64,000 nucleotides of DNA from Algoriphagus winogradskyi (lineage in GTDB: Bacteria; Bacteroidota; Bacteroidia; Cytophagales; Cyclobacteriaceae): positions 124,001 through 188,000 of the forward strand of contig NZ_FXUA01000007.1 of assembly GCF_900182815.1 (NCBI RefSeq). Reading direction: 5' to 3'. Below, in pieces: positions 9,691-20,534 of the stretch; within the stretch, counting starts at the first letter, position 1; each line of letters begins with the position of its first letter. The translations under genes and the position numbers were made by a program. The notes under the pieces are model-generated. The model made no database searches and was not told where the DNA came from. It was given only the letters and a program-made list of their open reading frames with translations.

Positions 9691-11574
9691 TTACTCTTGA
9701 AATTCCTTGATGAAAAGCAATCCGTCTAGATTTTGAAGTAGGAATGTTTCTTCTGAAATTGTTAGTGTCAATGATGTGATCTGTAGGATTATTTCCATGT
9801 CGTCATATTTTTTTGAAATAATCAATTCCTCTGAAGGCATATTGTGATAGCCTCCTCCATATAAATTATAGTAATCTCTCAACTCCATGGAAAGGTCAAT
9901 AACTTTTTGTCCTTCAGTCCATTTCAGGGTTAAATTTGATTTGTTTTCCTCGTCAATTTCTAAAAGGTACTTCTTTTCCAAAAGGAGTTCTTCTTCTTGA
10001 TTCCAAATGGTACTATTGAAACTTCGGATGTAATCAAAATCTGAGATTTCGAGTTGAAAATTGCCGTCTGTTACCAAGGTCATGTCCTTCAGAACATTAA
10101 CCTCAGCCAGCATTTCATAGTAAGGTACATAAGTCAGGCCCATTGATTCTATGATGACTTTACTTGGACTTATTGAGGCAAGAGAACGTTGATTTTCTTT
10201 GGCCTCACTCATCAGGCTTTTCAAATCTTGTGTAAACCACGGGTAGATCGATTCCATTCCATGATAATCTTCTAAATATTGAAGAATAGAATTTACCTCA
10301 TTCAATTCATCTTTTGGAAGTGATTTCGTGCGAAGTTCACCGATAGGTTTTAGCTTTCCTTTTTGATCTATTTCCCAGTTCACTTCACCTTTGATTTGTT
10401 CATTTACCAAGATGTTGTTTTCTGTCAAAATGGAAATTAGACGCTTTCTCTGTATTAGCTCGCTCAGACTGAACATTCCCCAGGGACCAAACGAAGACAG
10501 AATCATAAATAGGGCGAGGGATATCGGAATGGTCTTGATATTTCTTTTGCCTAAAGAATAATAAATGGAAATAAAGGCCAGCCAAATCCCCATTAAGGTG
10601 ATTATGTATCGATTTACTGTAAGGCCATAATCTTGGATACGAATGCCAATAGCTAAGAAAAGTAGAATGACTAATGGAATGAGGAAGACATAATATCCCC
10701 GATGAAACTTATTGATCCAGCCACTTTCTTTCCACTGCTGGTAAGGGTAAAGTAGGAGGTTAGTGAAAATCCCCAAGACCGAAATGGCTATAATCATATA
10801 ACTCACTATGCCTTTTGGCCATTCTCCTGTTATGATGATTTTAGCCCCGTAGAAATACAGGATGCAGAGATAAACCAGCAGGAGCGGTATCAGGATAAAC
10901 TGGGTGAAAATCTTCAGCCCTTTGGGATAATCTTCCAAAGAAAGTTCGCTTTCAAAAGTCTTAGGAATGCCAGCTAAGAAAAACCAAGTATTGAATATAC
11001 CAAAGGTGATTGCAAAGATTTGGGCATATATTTTTCCTTGGATGTTGGCGTCGAAAAGTGCATTTATAGCTAGAAGTGCGAGGCTTATGCCAATAAAAAT
11101 CACCAGTGAATAATACACTCCTAGGACGAGCCGGATGAATAAGTTCTTGTTGTAATTCCAAAAACCCTCCTGATTATCAGATCCGAAATAGGGTAGAAAG
11201 GCGACCATTAAGTGAATTGCCAGATTGTAAATGGCATATCGGATGTATGGTACTCGGGTATTAGTGAAAGTGTCCTCCGAAGGGAAGCTGAAATAGATTA
11301 AGCCTAAAATGACTAAGCCGACTATCCATGAAATCTGCTTTTGGAAAGAGGTGAAATTTTTCCGCTCTGCAAATACAGCAATACAGAAGTAAAGTGGAAT
11401 CCCTAATGCAAAAGTGAGTAGAAGATTGAGCATTCTGAGATCTTCAATGGGATCTGCCTCAATCATCCAACAGCTTAATCCAGCAGCCAGAATCCCAAAA
11501 AGTAAACTAAAAGGAAAGCGCAATGCAGCATGGGTTCCATCTTTTTGCAGCTGAGAAATTGAAGGGAATTTCAT
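9691..11574 (-). CDS. DUF4153 polytopic membrane protein
   Basis: 627 residues. The first ~375 hold about eleven to twelve hydrophobic helices with DUF4153 features (RFPFSLLFGILAAGLSCWM, LFIRLVLGVYYSLVIFIGISLALLAINALF, GYYVFLIPLVILLFLAIGIRI). The remaining ~250 are soluble (about 380-627), rich in charged residues and beta-like. Function is unknown across the family. It stands alone, 92 bases from tamL and 113 from cbpA. A small in-frame duplicate call inside the gene is only an internal shadow. Confidence 0.82.
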   Translation of the reverse strand: MKFPSISQLQKDGTHAALRFPFSLLFGILAAGLSCWMIEADPIEDLRMLNLLLTFALGIPLYFCIAVFAERKNFTSFQKQISWIVGLVILGLIYFSFPSEDTFTNTRVPYIRYAIYNLAIHLMVAFLPYFGSDNQEGFWNYNKNLFIRLVLGVYYSLVIFIGISLALLAINALFDANIQGKIYAQIFAITFGIFNTWFFLAGIPKTFESELSLEDYPKGLKIFTQFILIPLLLVYLCILYFYGAKIIITGEWPKGIVSYMIIAISVLGIFTNLLLYPYQQWKESGWINKFHRGYYVFLIPLVILLFLAIGIRIQDYGLTVNRYIITLMGIWLAFISIYYSLGKRNIKTIPISLALFMILSSFGPWGMFSLSELIQRKRLISILTENNILVNEQIKGEVNWEIDQKGKLKPIGELRTKSLPKDELNEVNSILQYLEDYHGMESIYPWFTQDLKSLMSEAKENQRSLASISPSKVIIESMGLTYVPYYEMLAEVNVLKDMTLVTDGNFQLEISDFDYIRSFNSTIWNQEEELLLEKKYLLEIDEENKSNLTLKWTEGQKVIDLSMELRDYYNLYGGGYHNMPSEELIISKKYDDMEIILQITSLTLTISEETFLLQNLDGLLFIKEFQE

Positions 11575-11666
11575 TAACGTTTGTCAGGTAACTATGAGTT
11601 TTCCTAAGATAGTAGATAATTGGAAAACTTAAAGTTCAAGTTTCCTTTAGTTATGGAAGAGGAGAT

Positions 11667-13964
11667 TTAGAATGGATAGCCAATCGCAAAATTGAAGATC
11701 AGGTTTTGCTTTCTCCAAGTCTTGCTACCTACATCAAAGCTGTTTCCCCAACGCTCCCCTTCCTCCAAATAAGGAATGCGAAGAGGCGTAGCCAAATCGA
11801 AGCGAATCACAAAAAACTCAATATCAACACGTAGCCCAAATCCAGTTCCTACGGCTAACTGGTTCCACCAATCAGATGTGAATTTGCCACCAGGTAAGGC
11901 TTCGTTTTCATTCATTAGCCAGATATTTCCTGCATCCATAAATAGCGCTCCTTTTAGCAAAGAGACTATAGGGAATCTATACTCGATGTTACCTTCAATG
12001 CGGACATCTCCAGATTGATCGAAGAATGAATTGACGTCGAAGTTTTCAGGTCTATACGTTCCTGGTCCTATCGATCGGATTCTGAATGCTCTGACGCTGT
12101 TTGGTCCGCCTGAGAAATACTGCTTGATATAAGGTAGGGATTGAGAATTGCCAAAAGGGAATCCGAAACCAGCAAAAAGCCGGGTTGCAATGGTTTGCTT
12201 CTTGTCTATATTCAAATGATAACGCAGATCCAGATCCATTTTGCCATATTGAGCATACTCGAGTCCTAAGAATTTGCCGTCATTTTTCCCTGTAATTTTA
12301 TTGATAAGATTGATCGTGTTTCCTGCAAAATCTAGCCCCACTCCTAAGAAATAACCATGAGTTCGAAATCTGTCATTTAACTTGTTGTAATTAAAAGTGT
12401 AATTGATTCCTGCAATAAAATTCTGCTCAAAACTCCGTCTCAAGAATGGGTTATCGTCCAAAATCTGCTCAAATTCAGGAGAGGTTTTGCTGAGGTTTAC
12501 CACACTTAAACTGATTGGATTGATCTCGTGGTAGGCAAACTGGTTTGCATTCCAGAAATAGCCATATTTTGCCGAAATTGAATTAAGCCGATAAAGTCCA
12601 CCACGGCTTAGGTATTCTGCACTTAATCCCATTTTGGTTTTCGGGACTGAATAACTGAACTTCTCCTTGATAGGTACAAAGAAGATGACACGAGGGAAGA
12701 TCAAATCTGCCCCTAAACCTAGTTCTAAGGATTGAAGTCCCTTCCGGTTTTCACCGCCCGCTATTTGAAATTCATATCCTACTTTTCCAGTCAAATTGAG
12801 TGTTTCTCCTCCCTTGAATAGATTCCTATTTCTATAAACCAAATTCAATGCTGGCCCAGCAAAATTGTTGGATTTGGATACCGCCAAAAGTTCTGCTCGC
12901 ACAGATCGTTTGGTCATCGGAGATAAATAGAAGTTAGCAGTTAGGTGACCAAGTGAATCCGAAGTTTCTAACTCCTTATAGCGTAGGTTTACAAACTTAT
13001 AATTACCGATTGAGCTTAACCTGTTACTTGAAAGTCGGGAAAGGGTTGGGTTATATCGTTCATTCTTTTCGATCAGGATATAGTCGTTCAAAAGCTTTGG
13101 TTTGAAGACTTTTTCATTCTGGATAAAATTTTTGCCAGCTAGAGAAACAGTATCAGTTTTCGTTTCATTTTCATCTATTGAATAATTTGGAAAAACGTTG
13201 ATGGTGTCAACGGTGTATGGAATAATGCCTTTGGATGGTACATTGTTTTTTAGTCTTAGATAGAGCTTGAAGATCCTAGCGCTATCAGAGATATTGGTGT
13301 CTGCTTCGAAAATGAGGTAGTCACTGTTAAAGTTGTAATACCCCTTTTCTTTGAGCGCTGAATCAATTCTGTTTCTTTCGAAGGTCAAGATGTTAAGATC
13401 AAACCTGCTTCCAGAATCTAGCTTAGTATCCTTCATCAGTTCGATGATCTCTTTTTCCACTTCCAGGCTATCTCTATCTACGACTACCTCGGAGAGTTTA
13501 TAGGGTTCCGAAATTGTAGCCGTGTAGTCAACCTTGGCATAGATGTCTTTTCGAGTCACTTCAGAGCTAGTCGTACTGTAAAAGAAGCCCCGGTTTTCTA
13601 ATCTATTAATGATGAGTTCCTCCGTTCGACTTGGAGCAACTTGGCTGAAATAGACAGGCTCTTCACCGATTTTTTTATTCAAAAATCTATTGATGAATCC
13701 AGGCTTATCTTTAGTTCCCTTAAAATAAGCCCAAAGACCGACGTACATTCCTAAGAATTTTGTATTTGGTTCAGGCCGGAGAAGTCCATTCAGTTCCTCC
13801 TCTATGTCATCCAATCCTTTAATGCCTTCAACTTCTGTTTGGAGTTTAAGATCAGCGCCTTTGTATAGGAATTCATCCTCTGGTATATACTTCTTCACGC
13901 TGCAGCCAATTACAGTTGCAAGGGTAATAAAATAGATAGCCGGTATGAATCTCTTAATCCTCAT
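11667..13964 (-). CDS. tamL: TamA-like outer-membrane lipoprotein (TamL), BamA/TamA family
   Basis: 765 residues from the chosen ATG at 13964 (MRIKRFIPAIYFITLATVIG, then a lipobox Cys). An ATG at 13991 would add nine residues deep in tamB. After the lipoprotein signal come POTRA-like repeats (about 30-330), then a 16-strand Omp85 barrel with the conserved SGGPNSVRAFRIRSIGPGTY loop and a C-terminal strand ending in NFAIGYPF. Bacteroidota use such a lipidated TamA homologue with TamB for outer-membrane biogenesis and lipid transport. It overlaps tamB by 11 bases, so the two are translationally coupled. Confidence 0.9.
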   Translation of the reverse strand: MRIKRFIPAIYFITLATVIGCSVKKYIPEDEFLYKGADLKLQTEVEGIKGLDDIEEELNGLLRPEPNTKFLGMYVGLWAYFKGTKDKPGFINRFLNKKIGEEPVYFSQVAPSRTEELIINRLENRGFFYSTTSSEVTRKDIYAKVDYTATISEPYKLSEVVVDRDSLEVEKEIIELMKDTKLDSGSRFDLNILTFERNRIDSALKEKGYYNFNSDYLIFEADTNISDSARIFKLYLRLKNNVPSKGIIPYTVDTINVFPNYSIDENETKTDTVSLAGKNFIQNEKVFKPKLLNDYILIEKNERYNPTLSRLSSNRLSSIGNYKFVNLRYKELETSDSLGHLTANFYLSPMTKRSVRAELLAVSKSNNFAGPALNLVYRNRNLFKGGETLNLTGKVGYEFQIAGGENRKGLQSLELGLGADLIFPRVIFFVPIKEKFSYSVPKTKMGLSAEYLSRGGLYRLNSISAKYGYFWNANQFAYHEINPISLSVVNLSKTSPEFEQILDDNPFLRRSFEQNFIAGINYTFNYNKLNDRFRTHGYFLGVGLDFAGNTINLINKITGKNDGKFLGLEYAQYGKMDLDLRYHLNIDKKQTIATRLFAGFGFPFGNSQSLPYIKQYFSGGPNSVRAFRIRSIGPGTYRPENFDVNSFFDQSGDVRIEGNIEYRFPIVSLLKGALFMDAGNIWLMNENEALPGGKFTSDWWNQLAVGTGFGLRVDIEFFVIRFDLATPLRIPYLEEGERWGNSFDVGSKTWRKQNLIFNFAIGYPF

Positions 13965-16900
13965 TTTCTTCTTTTTTCTCCAATTCATCAACTCGGTTTT
14001 CCTTGTTTTGATCTGGATCTTTCCATAATTCTGAAAATTGATTGAACTCCCGATTGAAAATTAATCCTCCACCAGTCACTACAAGTTGACCGTCTATAAT
14101 ACTTTCAAATTGATTCTTACGAAAAGCGCGGATTCTCCAGCGCCCATCTTCGGTGAGGAGGTATTCAAAACTTATGTTTGCCAGAATTGAATTCGCTTGC
14201 TGGGAATTTTGAGAGCTTCCTTCCAAGTCAACCTGACTCCCGACCTGCACCACTAACCGGTCATCAAAAAGAGTCTGCTGGGCATTGATGTTCAGGTCAG
14301 TTCTGTTTTGCGCACTGCCGGACTGATAGTCTTGGTAGCTGTCTACATCGAATCCTACTTGAAATCCACTATCACCAAATAGTTTGCTTGAAAGTGCATT
14401 CATCTGGTCCGAAAGCACCTGGCTTACTGAATTTCTCGCAATAGCTTCTGCTCCTCCATTGGATCCATCGCTACCAGATGAAGGGAAAAATCTATTGAGT
14501 ACAAGTAAAGAGAAAACTTGTTTGTTCAGTTCATCTTCCTGCTCATTGATTTGTAGCACGCGGGAGTAGACATTTCCTCCAAAAGCGCCTCTTTGATTTT
14601 CAGGCATATCAAGGGTAAAGGATATTTCCGGCCGTAGCAATTCACCACTTACATTCAGATAAACCAGGAAGGGCAACTGTTGCTTGTACTGAGTTTGTGT
14701 TTCATTAGTGCTTCCAGTAAGCTGAGCAGACATCAGTTCTGAAGCTGCAGTCTCTACTTCATAGATAGCGCGGATGTCCAAATTAGCGTCCATCGGATCA
14801 CCATTCCATGATATTCTGCTTCCAGGATTTATGTCAAATTTCCTACTTACGAGATTATAAAGAGACATTTCATAATGCCCGTCTGAGATTTCGTAGTTAC
14901 CACTTAGTGTAATTCTTCCATTAGGATTGATGTCCATTTGTAGATCGGCATCCCCTGCGATCTGAAGATTGTCCCCCGTAGCAGGATCGATTACAATCGT
15001 GAACAATGCATCTGGGTCAGCTCTTAGGATTGCTTGAATGTCAAAGCCTGCAAATGCACTCGTCGTTTCCTCCGACTGGCGGGTCAATATATCATCAGGA
15101 TTGTCTTTGTTTACGAACAAGACTACTCCTTGTCTTTCTACTAAGTCTAGCTCGGACTCTGGGATTATCACGGTCAAGTCTGTACTTTCCTTAATGCTTA
15201 AGGTAGCTTTCACAATCGGCAGCACCAGATCTCCTTGTACTCTTACATCTGCATCAATGCTTCCTTTTCCATAGATCAAATCATTTTCCCCGTCGGTGGA
15301 ATTTACCGCCATAAAATTTTTGGCTGTAAGAGATAGGTCAAAGGTGGGGTTGAGATAGCTTTCAGTACCAACTGTCCCATCAATCTCAAAGGTGTTGCTT
15401 TCTACGTCTCGAATAGTGAATTGATCGAAATAAACTCCAGCATTATCCACCTTGATCGTTTCATTCGATAGGATATAGGTTGTGTTTAATTGAGCAGGGA
15501 CAAAAGAGGTCTCATTGAACTGTATTTCACCCTTGTATTTTGGATCTGCAGTGGTGCCATTAGCTGTAATTGTACCAGTGAGGAAGCCATCTGCATTTAG
15601 GATTTGGTCTTGTGAGAGTGCGGCTATTTTATCCATTTCGATTTTATTCAGCTCGAGTTTCACGTCAAAATCACCCCCAGCTTCATTGGCCACAAAATCT
15701 CCATTAAGGTCTAAATCAAAGCCACCATCTTTAAGATTAAGCTCTAGAATATAATTTCCTAAGCTTTTGGCAGTAGCTTCAAGGTTTAAATTGCCAAGCG
15801 GTACATTCACGATTTTCAGACTATCTACTTTTAACTCACCCATCAGGCCTGTCGCTCCAAATGGATTCTCCACCACCAGTCGTCCATCCATTTTTCCTCC
15901 AGCGATGATTTCCTGTGGATTCAGCAGACTGGTAATGGTAGAAAGTCTAAAATCTCTAAATACCATCGCAATGTTCTCGTCTGTAAAGCCTTCTACATTA
16001 TTTACAAAAGAGAGTTCCTGATTGCCTTTGGAGAAAACGAAATCTTTGAATTCTAGACTTTCACCTGAATATTTCACCTGATTTTTTTCAGGGACCGTCC
16101 ATTTATCCCCCTTCAGAATTAAGTCTATGGATGATACATGGTAGCTCAGCGTGTCTCCATTTAATCCTATGTCCGAAGAAATATGATAGGTACGTGTCTC
16201 TTCTTCATAAGAATGAAAATCAAAATACATTCTGGAGTCGGCTAGTTGCCCGGTCATGAAAGTTTTACCGATGGCGAGTGGGCCGGATGTTAAGTCCTGA
16301 AAGCCTACATACATTCTTAGAATTTCTTTATTTGATCGGATTCTGAGCCCCAAACTATCGACTTCTGTCCCTGAATAATTGATATAAGGGAAGTCTATAT
16401 CTGCTGTGAGAGAATCAATGTCCTGAATGTAATTAGCTTGGATTCTAGCTGAATCAAACTGCTCCATACCTTGAAGCAGCACTTCGGTAAGCAATGGATC
16501 GTCTGAAATCTTCATATCCATATTCATCACAATACTGCGATCACCGGTCTGATACACTGAGTCGGTTTTGTCTATGTACTGGGTGAAATGTTCGGAAAGA
16601 GCAGTAGCCAGTTCACTTGGGTTAGTGTTTGTTCGGACAAAGCCATTCAATATTTTACTGGCGATATCTAAACTGGTGGAATCTTCGCGAACATTTGCTG
16701 CTAGCGTTAATTCTCCGATAGGGTAGTTTCTATCGTCGTATAATAATATGCCTTCTTGAACCAAGGCATTGAGGTCAAATTCATCCAGATTTCCTTCAAA
16801 ATTTGCATCTAGTTTAAGTCTAGCTCTGGAGTTTTTTGCCGTTAAGCCAAGTGCGTAGAAGTCGGCTCCAACTAAATCCAGCTTCAAGTCGATTTTTGAG

Positions 16901-18960
16901 TTTGATGAATCTAGGGTCAATTCAGAATCTAACTCAAAATCCAAATACTCTGAATCCAAGCTTGCCCGTAAATTTCCTTTTCCATCAGTTACTTTGCCTG
17001 TCAAATTCAGTCCTGAGTAATCCGAACCATACAGCCGTAAGCGCTCAAATGTGGAGGATAATTCTGCATTAAGTTCATTTAGGTTAGAACCAGAGCCATG
17101 GGCACTGATTGCGAATGTTAGTGTGTCCAGCTCTGGTTGCTTGAGAAGATTTCCAAGTTGGAGCTGATTAACAATGAGATCTGCGGAGAAAGCCAGCTGA
17201 TCCTTGTCCTGGTAGGTGCCGTCGAGAAGGATATTCCCCATGTCAGTCTCCACATTCAACTTTGCTAATAGGTCATCCAGCGTTCCACTGATAGTGGCCT
17301 TTAAATCTAGTTGCTCTGGGAATTTCATCCCATAATCCTCCTCTTTTATAAATTTCAGGAGAGTTTCCCGAGTGGTGAGCAGGTTGATTTCTGGAAAGTC
17401 AAAGGAAAGTTTTTCTACATCCAATGGGCTTTCCACTGTTCCATTTGCAGAGAAATCGCTTTCTCCCCATTGAACATTCAGGCTAGGGATAGCCATGGCA
17501 TTGAAACTTCCTCTCGCAATCAAATCCAACCTAATCGGATTGTTAGCGAGCTCTCTTATAAGCGTGTCTTGCGCCAGAGTAGGGTCAAAGAAATAACTGT
17601 CTTGCACATCCAGTCTGGATTCATTGACCTCCATATCAAACTTTAGACTTTCATAATTATCGATGAACGCTTGAATGGATGGATATTTCAAGGAGAATTC
17701 AGCATCGAGCTTACTACGATTGGTAGCCAATATCAAGTTTTTAACCAGTACGGATTCATTTCCTGCTTTCAGGTCAAACTGAAATTCGTTGAGGTCAAAA
17801 CCACGTCCTTCCTGGAAATGAAACGCCTGAAGATTCATTCCTGCTTTTTCATCTTTTAGGAAAATATCCTTAGCATCAAATAGTAAGTTGCTGAGCACAA
17901 CGGCTTCAGGATTGAATTCACCTTGTTTAATGGAGGTGTCTGCAGATTTATATTCGATGTCAGTTGAGTCAATAGCTATTTTATCAGCTTCCACTACCCA
18001 AGCTGGCCATTCAAATGGAGCAGAAGGACTTGCTGGGCTGCCCCCATTTTGCGTAGCAACCGAGAAATCATGGAAAAGAATACTGGACTTCTCTAATGCT
18101 AAAGTTTTCAGCTTTATAGTTTGAGTTTGAAGGTTCGCTTCCGGAAGTTCTATCAAGAAGTTACCGATCTTGACTTGGGCCTCCTGACTATCGGGTACAT
18201 TGACATAATCTGCACTCACATTAGTTAACCTCATTTTATCCAAATTCAGAATTGGAAGAGGTGATTCCTCTGTAGATTCTTTAGATGGGGGAAATGGCTT
18301 TGTCTGATGGTATTTGATTCTGGTGTCTTGGATGGATACTTCTTTGATGTCAAACTCATACTTTTCCAAATCCAATCCGGGTATTTCTACATCCAGTTCA
18401 CCCAAAACTATAGCTGCATCAATCCCCATGACTTCGTCCTGATAAGTAATATCGAAATCCCTAAGCGCTATTGGAGATAATTTAATAGATAGCGGGTCGG
18501 AGACAGTAGTGTCGGCAGCCACAGTTTGAGTGGAGTCCGCATCTTGGGAAACGAATGCCTCAATCAAAAAGTCGAAATTGAATTTCTCAGTGGTTGCGCT
18601 TCGATTTACTCTAGCTATTAGACCTTCCCATTCCAACTTCGTTACACTAATATTTCCTGTGGTCAGTAGGGGGGCAAAAGCTACTCCTGCTTCCAGATTT
18701 TTGGAATAGAGCAACGTGTCACCTTGGGTGTCTTCCAGATATAAATCTTCCAAATAGATATTTCCTGCGAATGTGATGAAAAGCCGCTTTATTGATATTT
18801 CAGTGCCTGTTTTATCAGAAACATAGGAAGTTGCTTTGTCCACAATGATCCCCTGACCCCATGGGCTGCGAATGAAAAGAATCAAGGCTCCTACGACCAC
18901 CAGAAGAGTGGCAATAGTTATACCCAGAATCTTTAAAAATTTAGCTAAAAAGCGTTTAAT
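13954..18960 (-). CDS. tamB: TamB (DUF490) intermembrane bridge protein; start probably ATT
   Basis: About 1668 residues: an N-terminal membrane anchor, a very long beta-taco region made of repeated AsmA/TamB-like strands, and the C-terminal DUF490 domain with FDINPGSRISWNGDPMDANL and QVLSDQMNALSSKLFG. TamB spans the periplasm and, with the TamA/TamL barrel, moves lipids or folds outer-membrane proteins. No ATG exists near the start: a GTG at 18900 would cut the anchor in half, while an in-frame ATT at 18960 gives KRFLAKFLKILGITIATLL and a complete basic-plus-helix anchor. An in-frame TAA sits just upstream at 18973-18975. The start codon is therefore uncertain. tamL follows with an 11-base overlap. 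Confidence 0.9.
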   Translation of the reverse strand: MKRFLAKFLKILGITIATLLVVVGALILFIRSPWGQGIIVDKATSYVSDKTGTEISIKRLFITFAGNIYLEDLYLEDTQGDTLLYSKNLEAGVAFAPLLTTGNISVTKLEWEGLIARVNRSATTEKFNFDFLIEAFVSQDADSTQTVAADTTVSDPLSIKLSPIALRDFDITYQDEVMGIDAAIVLGELDVEIPGLDLEKYEFDIKEVSIQDTRIKYHQTKPFPPSKESTEESPLPILNLDKMRLTNVSADYVNVPDSQEAQVKIGNFLIELPEANLQTQTIKLKTLALEKSSILFHDFSVATQNGGSPASPSAPFEWPAWVVEADKIAIDSTDIEYKSADTSIKQGEFNPEAVVLSNLLFDAKDIFLKDEKAGMNLQAFHFQEGRGFDLNEFQFDLKAGNESVLVKNLILATNRSKLDAEFSLKYPSIQAFIDNYESLKFDMEVNESRLDVQDSYFFDPTLAQDTLIRELANNPIRLDLIARGSFNAMAIPSLNVQWGESDFSANGTVESPLDVEKLSFDFPEINLLTTRETLLKFIKEEDYGMKFPEQLDLKATISGTLDDLLAKLNVETDMGNILLDGTYQDKDQLAFSADLIVNQLQLGNLLKQPELDTLTFAISAHGSGSNLNELNAELSSTFERLRLYGSDYSGLNLTGKVTDGKGNLRASLDSEYLDFELDSELTLDSSNSKIDLKLDLVGADFYALGLTAKNSRARLKLDANFEGNLDEFDLNALVQEGILLYDDRNYPIGELTLAANVREDSTSLDIASKILNGFVRTNTNPSELATALSEHFTQYIDKTDSVYQTGDRSIVMNMDMKISDDPLLTEVLLQGMEQFDSARIQANYIQDIDSLTADIDFPYINYSGTEVDSLGLRIRSNKEILRMYVGFQDLTSGPLAIGKTFMTGQLADSRMYFDFHSYEEETRTYHISSDIGLNGDTLSYHVSSIDLILKGDKWTVPEKNQVKYSGESLEFKDFVFSKGNQELSFVNNVEGFTDENIAMVFRDFRLSTITSLLNPQEIIAGGKMDGRLVVENPFGATGLMGELKVDSLKIVNVPLGNLNLEATAKSLGNYILELNLKDGGFDLDLNGDFVANEAGGDFDVKLELNKIEMDKIAALSQDQILNADGFLTGTITANGTTADPKYKGEIQFNETSFVPAQLNTTYILSNETIKVDNAGVYFDQFTIRDVESNTFEIDGTVGTESYLNPTFDLSLTAKNFMAVNSTDGENDLIYGKGSIDADVRVQGDLVLPIVKATLSIKESTDLTVIIPESELDLVERQGVVLFVNKDNPDDILTRQSEETTSAFAGFDIQAILRADPDALFTIVIDPATGDNLQIAGDADLQMDINPNGRITLSGNYEISDGHYEMSLYNLVSRKFDINPGSRISWNGDPMDANLDIRAIYEVETAASELMSAQLTGSTNETQTQYKQQLPFLVYLNVSGELLRPEISFTLDMPENQRGAFGGNVYSRVLQINEQEDELNKQVFSLLVLNRFFPSSGSDGSNGGAEAIARNSVSQVLSDQMNALSSKLFGDSGFQVGFDVDSYQDYQSGSAQNRTDLNINAQQTLFDDRLVVQVGSQVDLEGSSQNSQQANSILANISFEYLLTEDGRWRIRAFRKNQFESIIDGQLVVTGGGLIFNREFNQFSELWKDPDQNKENRVDELEKKEENED

Positions 18961-19094
18961 GGAATTGAGCGTTTAAATAATGGATGTAAATGTAGATGTT
19001 CCTAAGGCTATATTTGGGCAATAAATAAGCCAGTTTACCTAACTTTTAACCTATCCGCTCTATGTTTTGTTAGGATATGGTATCCTGCACAACT

Positions 19095-20465
19095 TTATTC
19101 ATTTCCCTTTTTATAGGTACGCATGTACTCAGCCATTTCTTCAGGAGTCATTTTCTTATCCGAGCCAGGGGTTAGCTCTATTGCTTCTTGGATTGCTTTA
19201 TCAGCTCTATCAATGAATTGTTTCGGTTGAACTCCATCCTTGATAAGGTCAAATGCATCGTACAAATCTCCGGTAGCTGTGTACGCTCCATAGCTTAATC
19301 GATCTCCTTCTATGCTGATCAGTTGGTAAAGTTGTGTATTGGAAGCTGCCCGATCCATCCACTTATCGAAAGTGAGGTTGTACATCTTAGGCCCACTAAC
19401 TGACACTACATAGACAGGGCCTTGAGCAGCTGGATCTTGATTAGCCACGCCAGAAGGTAGATTTCTTCCTCTTCCGTAAGAATGATCATGCCCCTGAAGC
19501 ACCAAATCCACTTTGTATTTGTCAAAAATAGGCTTGAAAGCCTCTCTAAATTCTTTGTTGTCACGGCCAGTTCCCGAGGAATAAATCGGATGATGAAAAG
19601 TGATGATTGTCCATTTTTGGGTGTTTTCAGCGAGTACTTTTTCTAACCAGACTTTTTGGGTCTCCATAGATTTTTCGTTCTGTACTATCTCCTGGGAGTT
19701 CAGGGAAATCAAACGCAAATCTGAATAATCTATGTAATAAACAGTTTCCGAAAACTCATTTGGGCCATTTCTAGGAAATGTAAATTGCTTTTGCCAATGG
19801 TAATCCAAGACCAAAGTCCCATCTTCTTCGCTGTCGTATTCATGGTTACCAGGTGTGCTGACAGATGGAATCATCGCGTTGATAAATCCCCCAGCATAGT
19901 TCCACTCACCCCATTCGGAGTCGGATTGTGTACTATTGATTAGATCACCAGCGTGAACCATAAATGCCGCTTTCGGTAGGTTGGAATAAGCCTGCCGAAT
20001 AATCCTTGACCACTGAGATTTGAGGTTGTTTTGCGCATCGCCAAAGTAGGCAAAAGTAAAGGGTGTTCCTTTTTTTGGTGCGGTGGTGAATTGAAACCAC
20101 TCTGACCAAGTATCTTCATTTCCTACACGATAAGCATAAGTTGTTGCTGCATTGAGGTCGCGAAACGTTACGGAATGGTAGTTTGCTGCTACATTATCCA
20201 CCTCGAGAGATTCAGTACTTGCAATAATAGTCTCTACACTGTCTAGATAAATCGGGGTATTCGGCGCTAAGATGAACTGAGCTTTTGAAACCGATACATC
20301 AGAAGAAGTTCTCCACGTAACAGATTGGGTGGACATAGGGTCGTCTGACCAAGTCAGAATTATCCGGTCAGGGAATTCTGAAGGTTTAAAATTTTGAGCT
20401 ATAAGATTAGAGTAGGATGCTGCAAGACACAGAAAGACAAATGCGATCTTAATTGAGGTATTCAT
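19095..20465 (-). CDS. Exported metallophosphoesterase, purple-acid-phosphatase-like
   Basis: 456 residues. A signal peptide (about 1-23) precedes a fibronectin-III-like N-terminal domain of the purple acid phosphatase type (ILTWSDDPMSTQSVTWRTS ... TTYAYRVG, about 33-130) and a calcineurin-like domain with the five metal motifs: FAYFGDAQNN, VHAGDLINS, STPGNHEYDSE, ITFHHPIYSSG and LQGHDHSYGRG. It likely hydrolyses phosphate esters in the periplasm or outside the cell under phosphate demand. The neighbouring genes give no substrate hint. The C-terminal ~70 residues are charged and unassigned. Confidence 0.9.
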   Translation of the reverse strand: MNTSIKIAFVFLCLAASYSNLIAQNFKPSEFPDRIILTWSDDPMSTQSVTWRTSSDVSVSKAQFILAPNTPIYLDSVETIIASTESLEVDNVAANYHSVTFRDLNAATTYAYRVGNEDTWSEWFQFTTAPKKGTPFTFAYFGDAQNNLKSQWSRIIRQAYSNLPKAAFMVHAGDLINSTQSDSEWGEWNYAGGFINAMIPSVSTPGNHEYDSEEDGTLVLDYHWQKQFTFPRNGPNEFSETVYYIDYSDLRLISLNSQEIVQNEKSMETQKVWLEKVLAENTQKWTIITFHHPIYSSGTGRDNKEFREAFKPIFDKYKVDLVLQGHDHSYGRGRNLPSGVANQDPAAQGPVYVVSVSGPKMYNLTFDKWMDRAASNTQLYQLISIEGDRLSYGAYTATGDLYDAFDLIKDGVQPKQFIDRADKAIQEAIELTPGSDKKMTPEEMAEYMRTYKKGNE

Positions 20466-20534
20466 TAAGTCAGAGTTTTAGTAAAAATATATGTAAAGTA
20501 GCCCATAAAAGACATGATCTTTTCAAAAGCCGTA

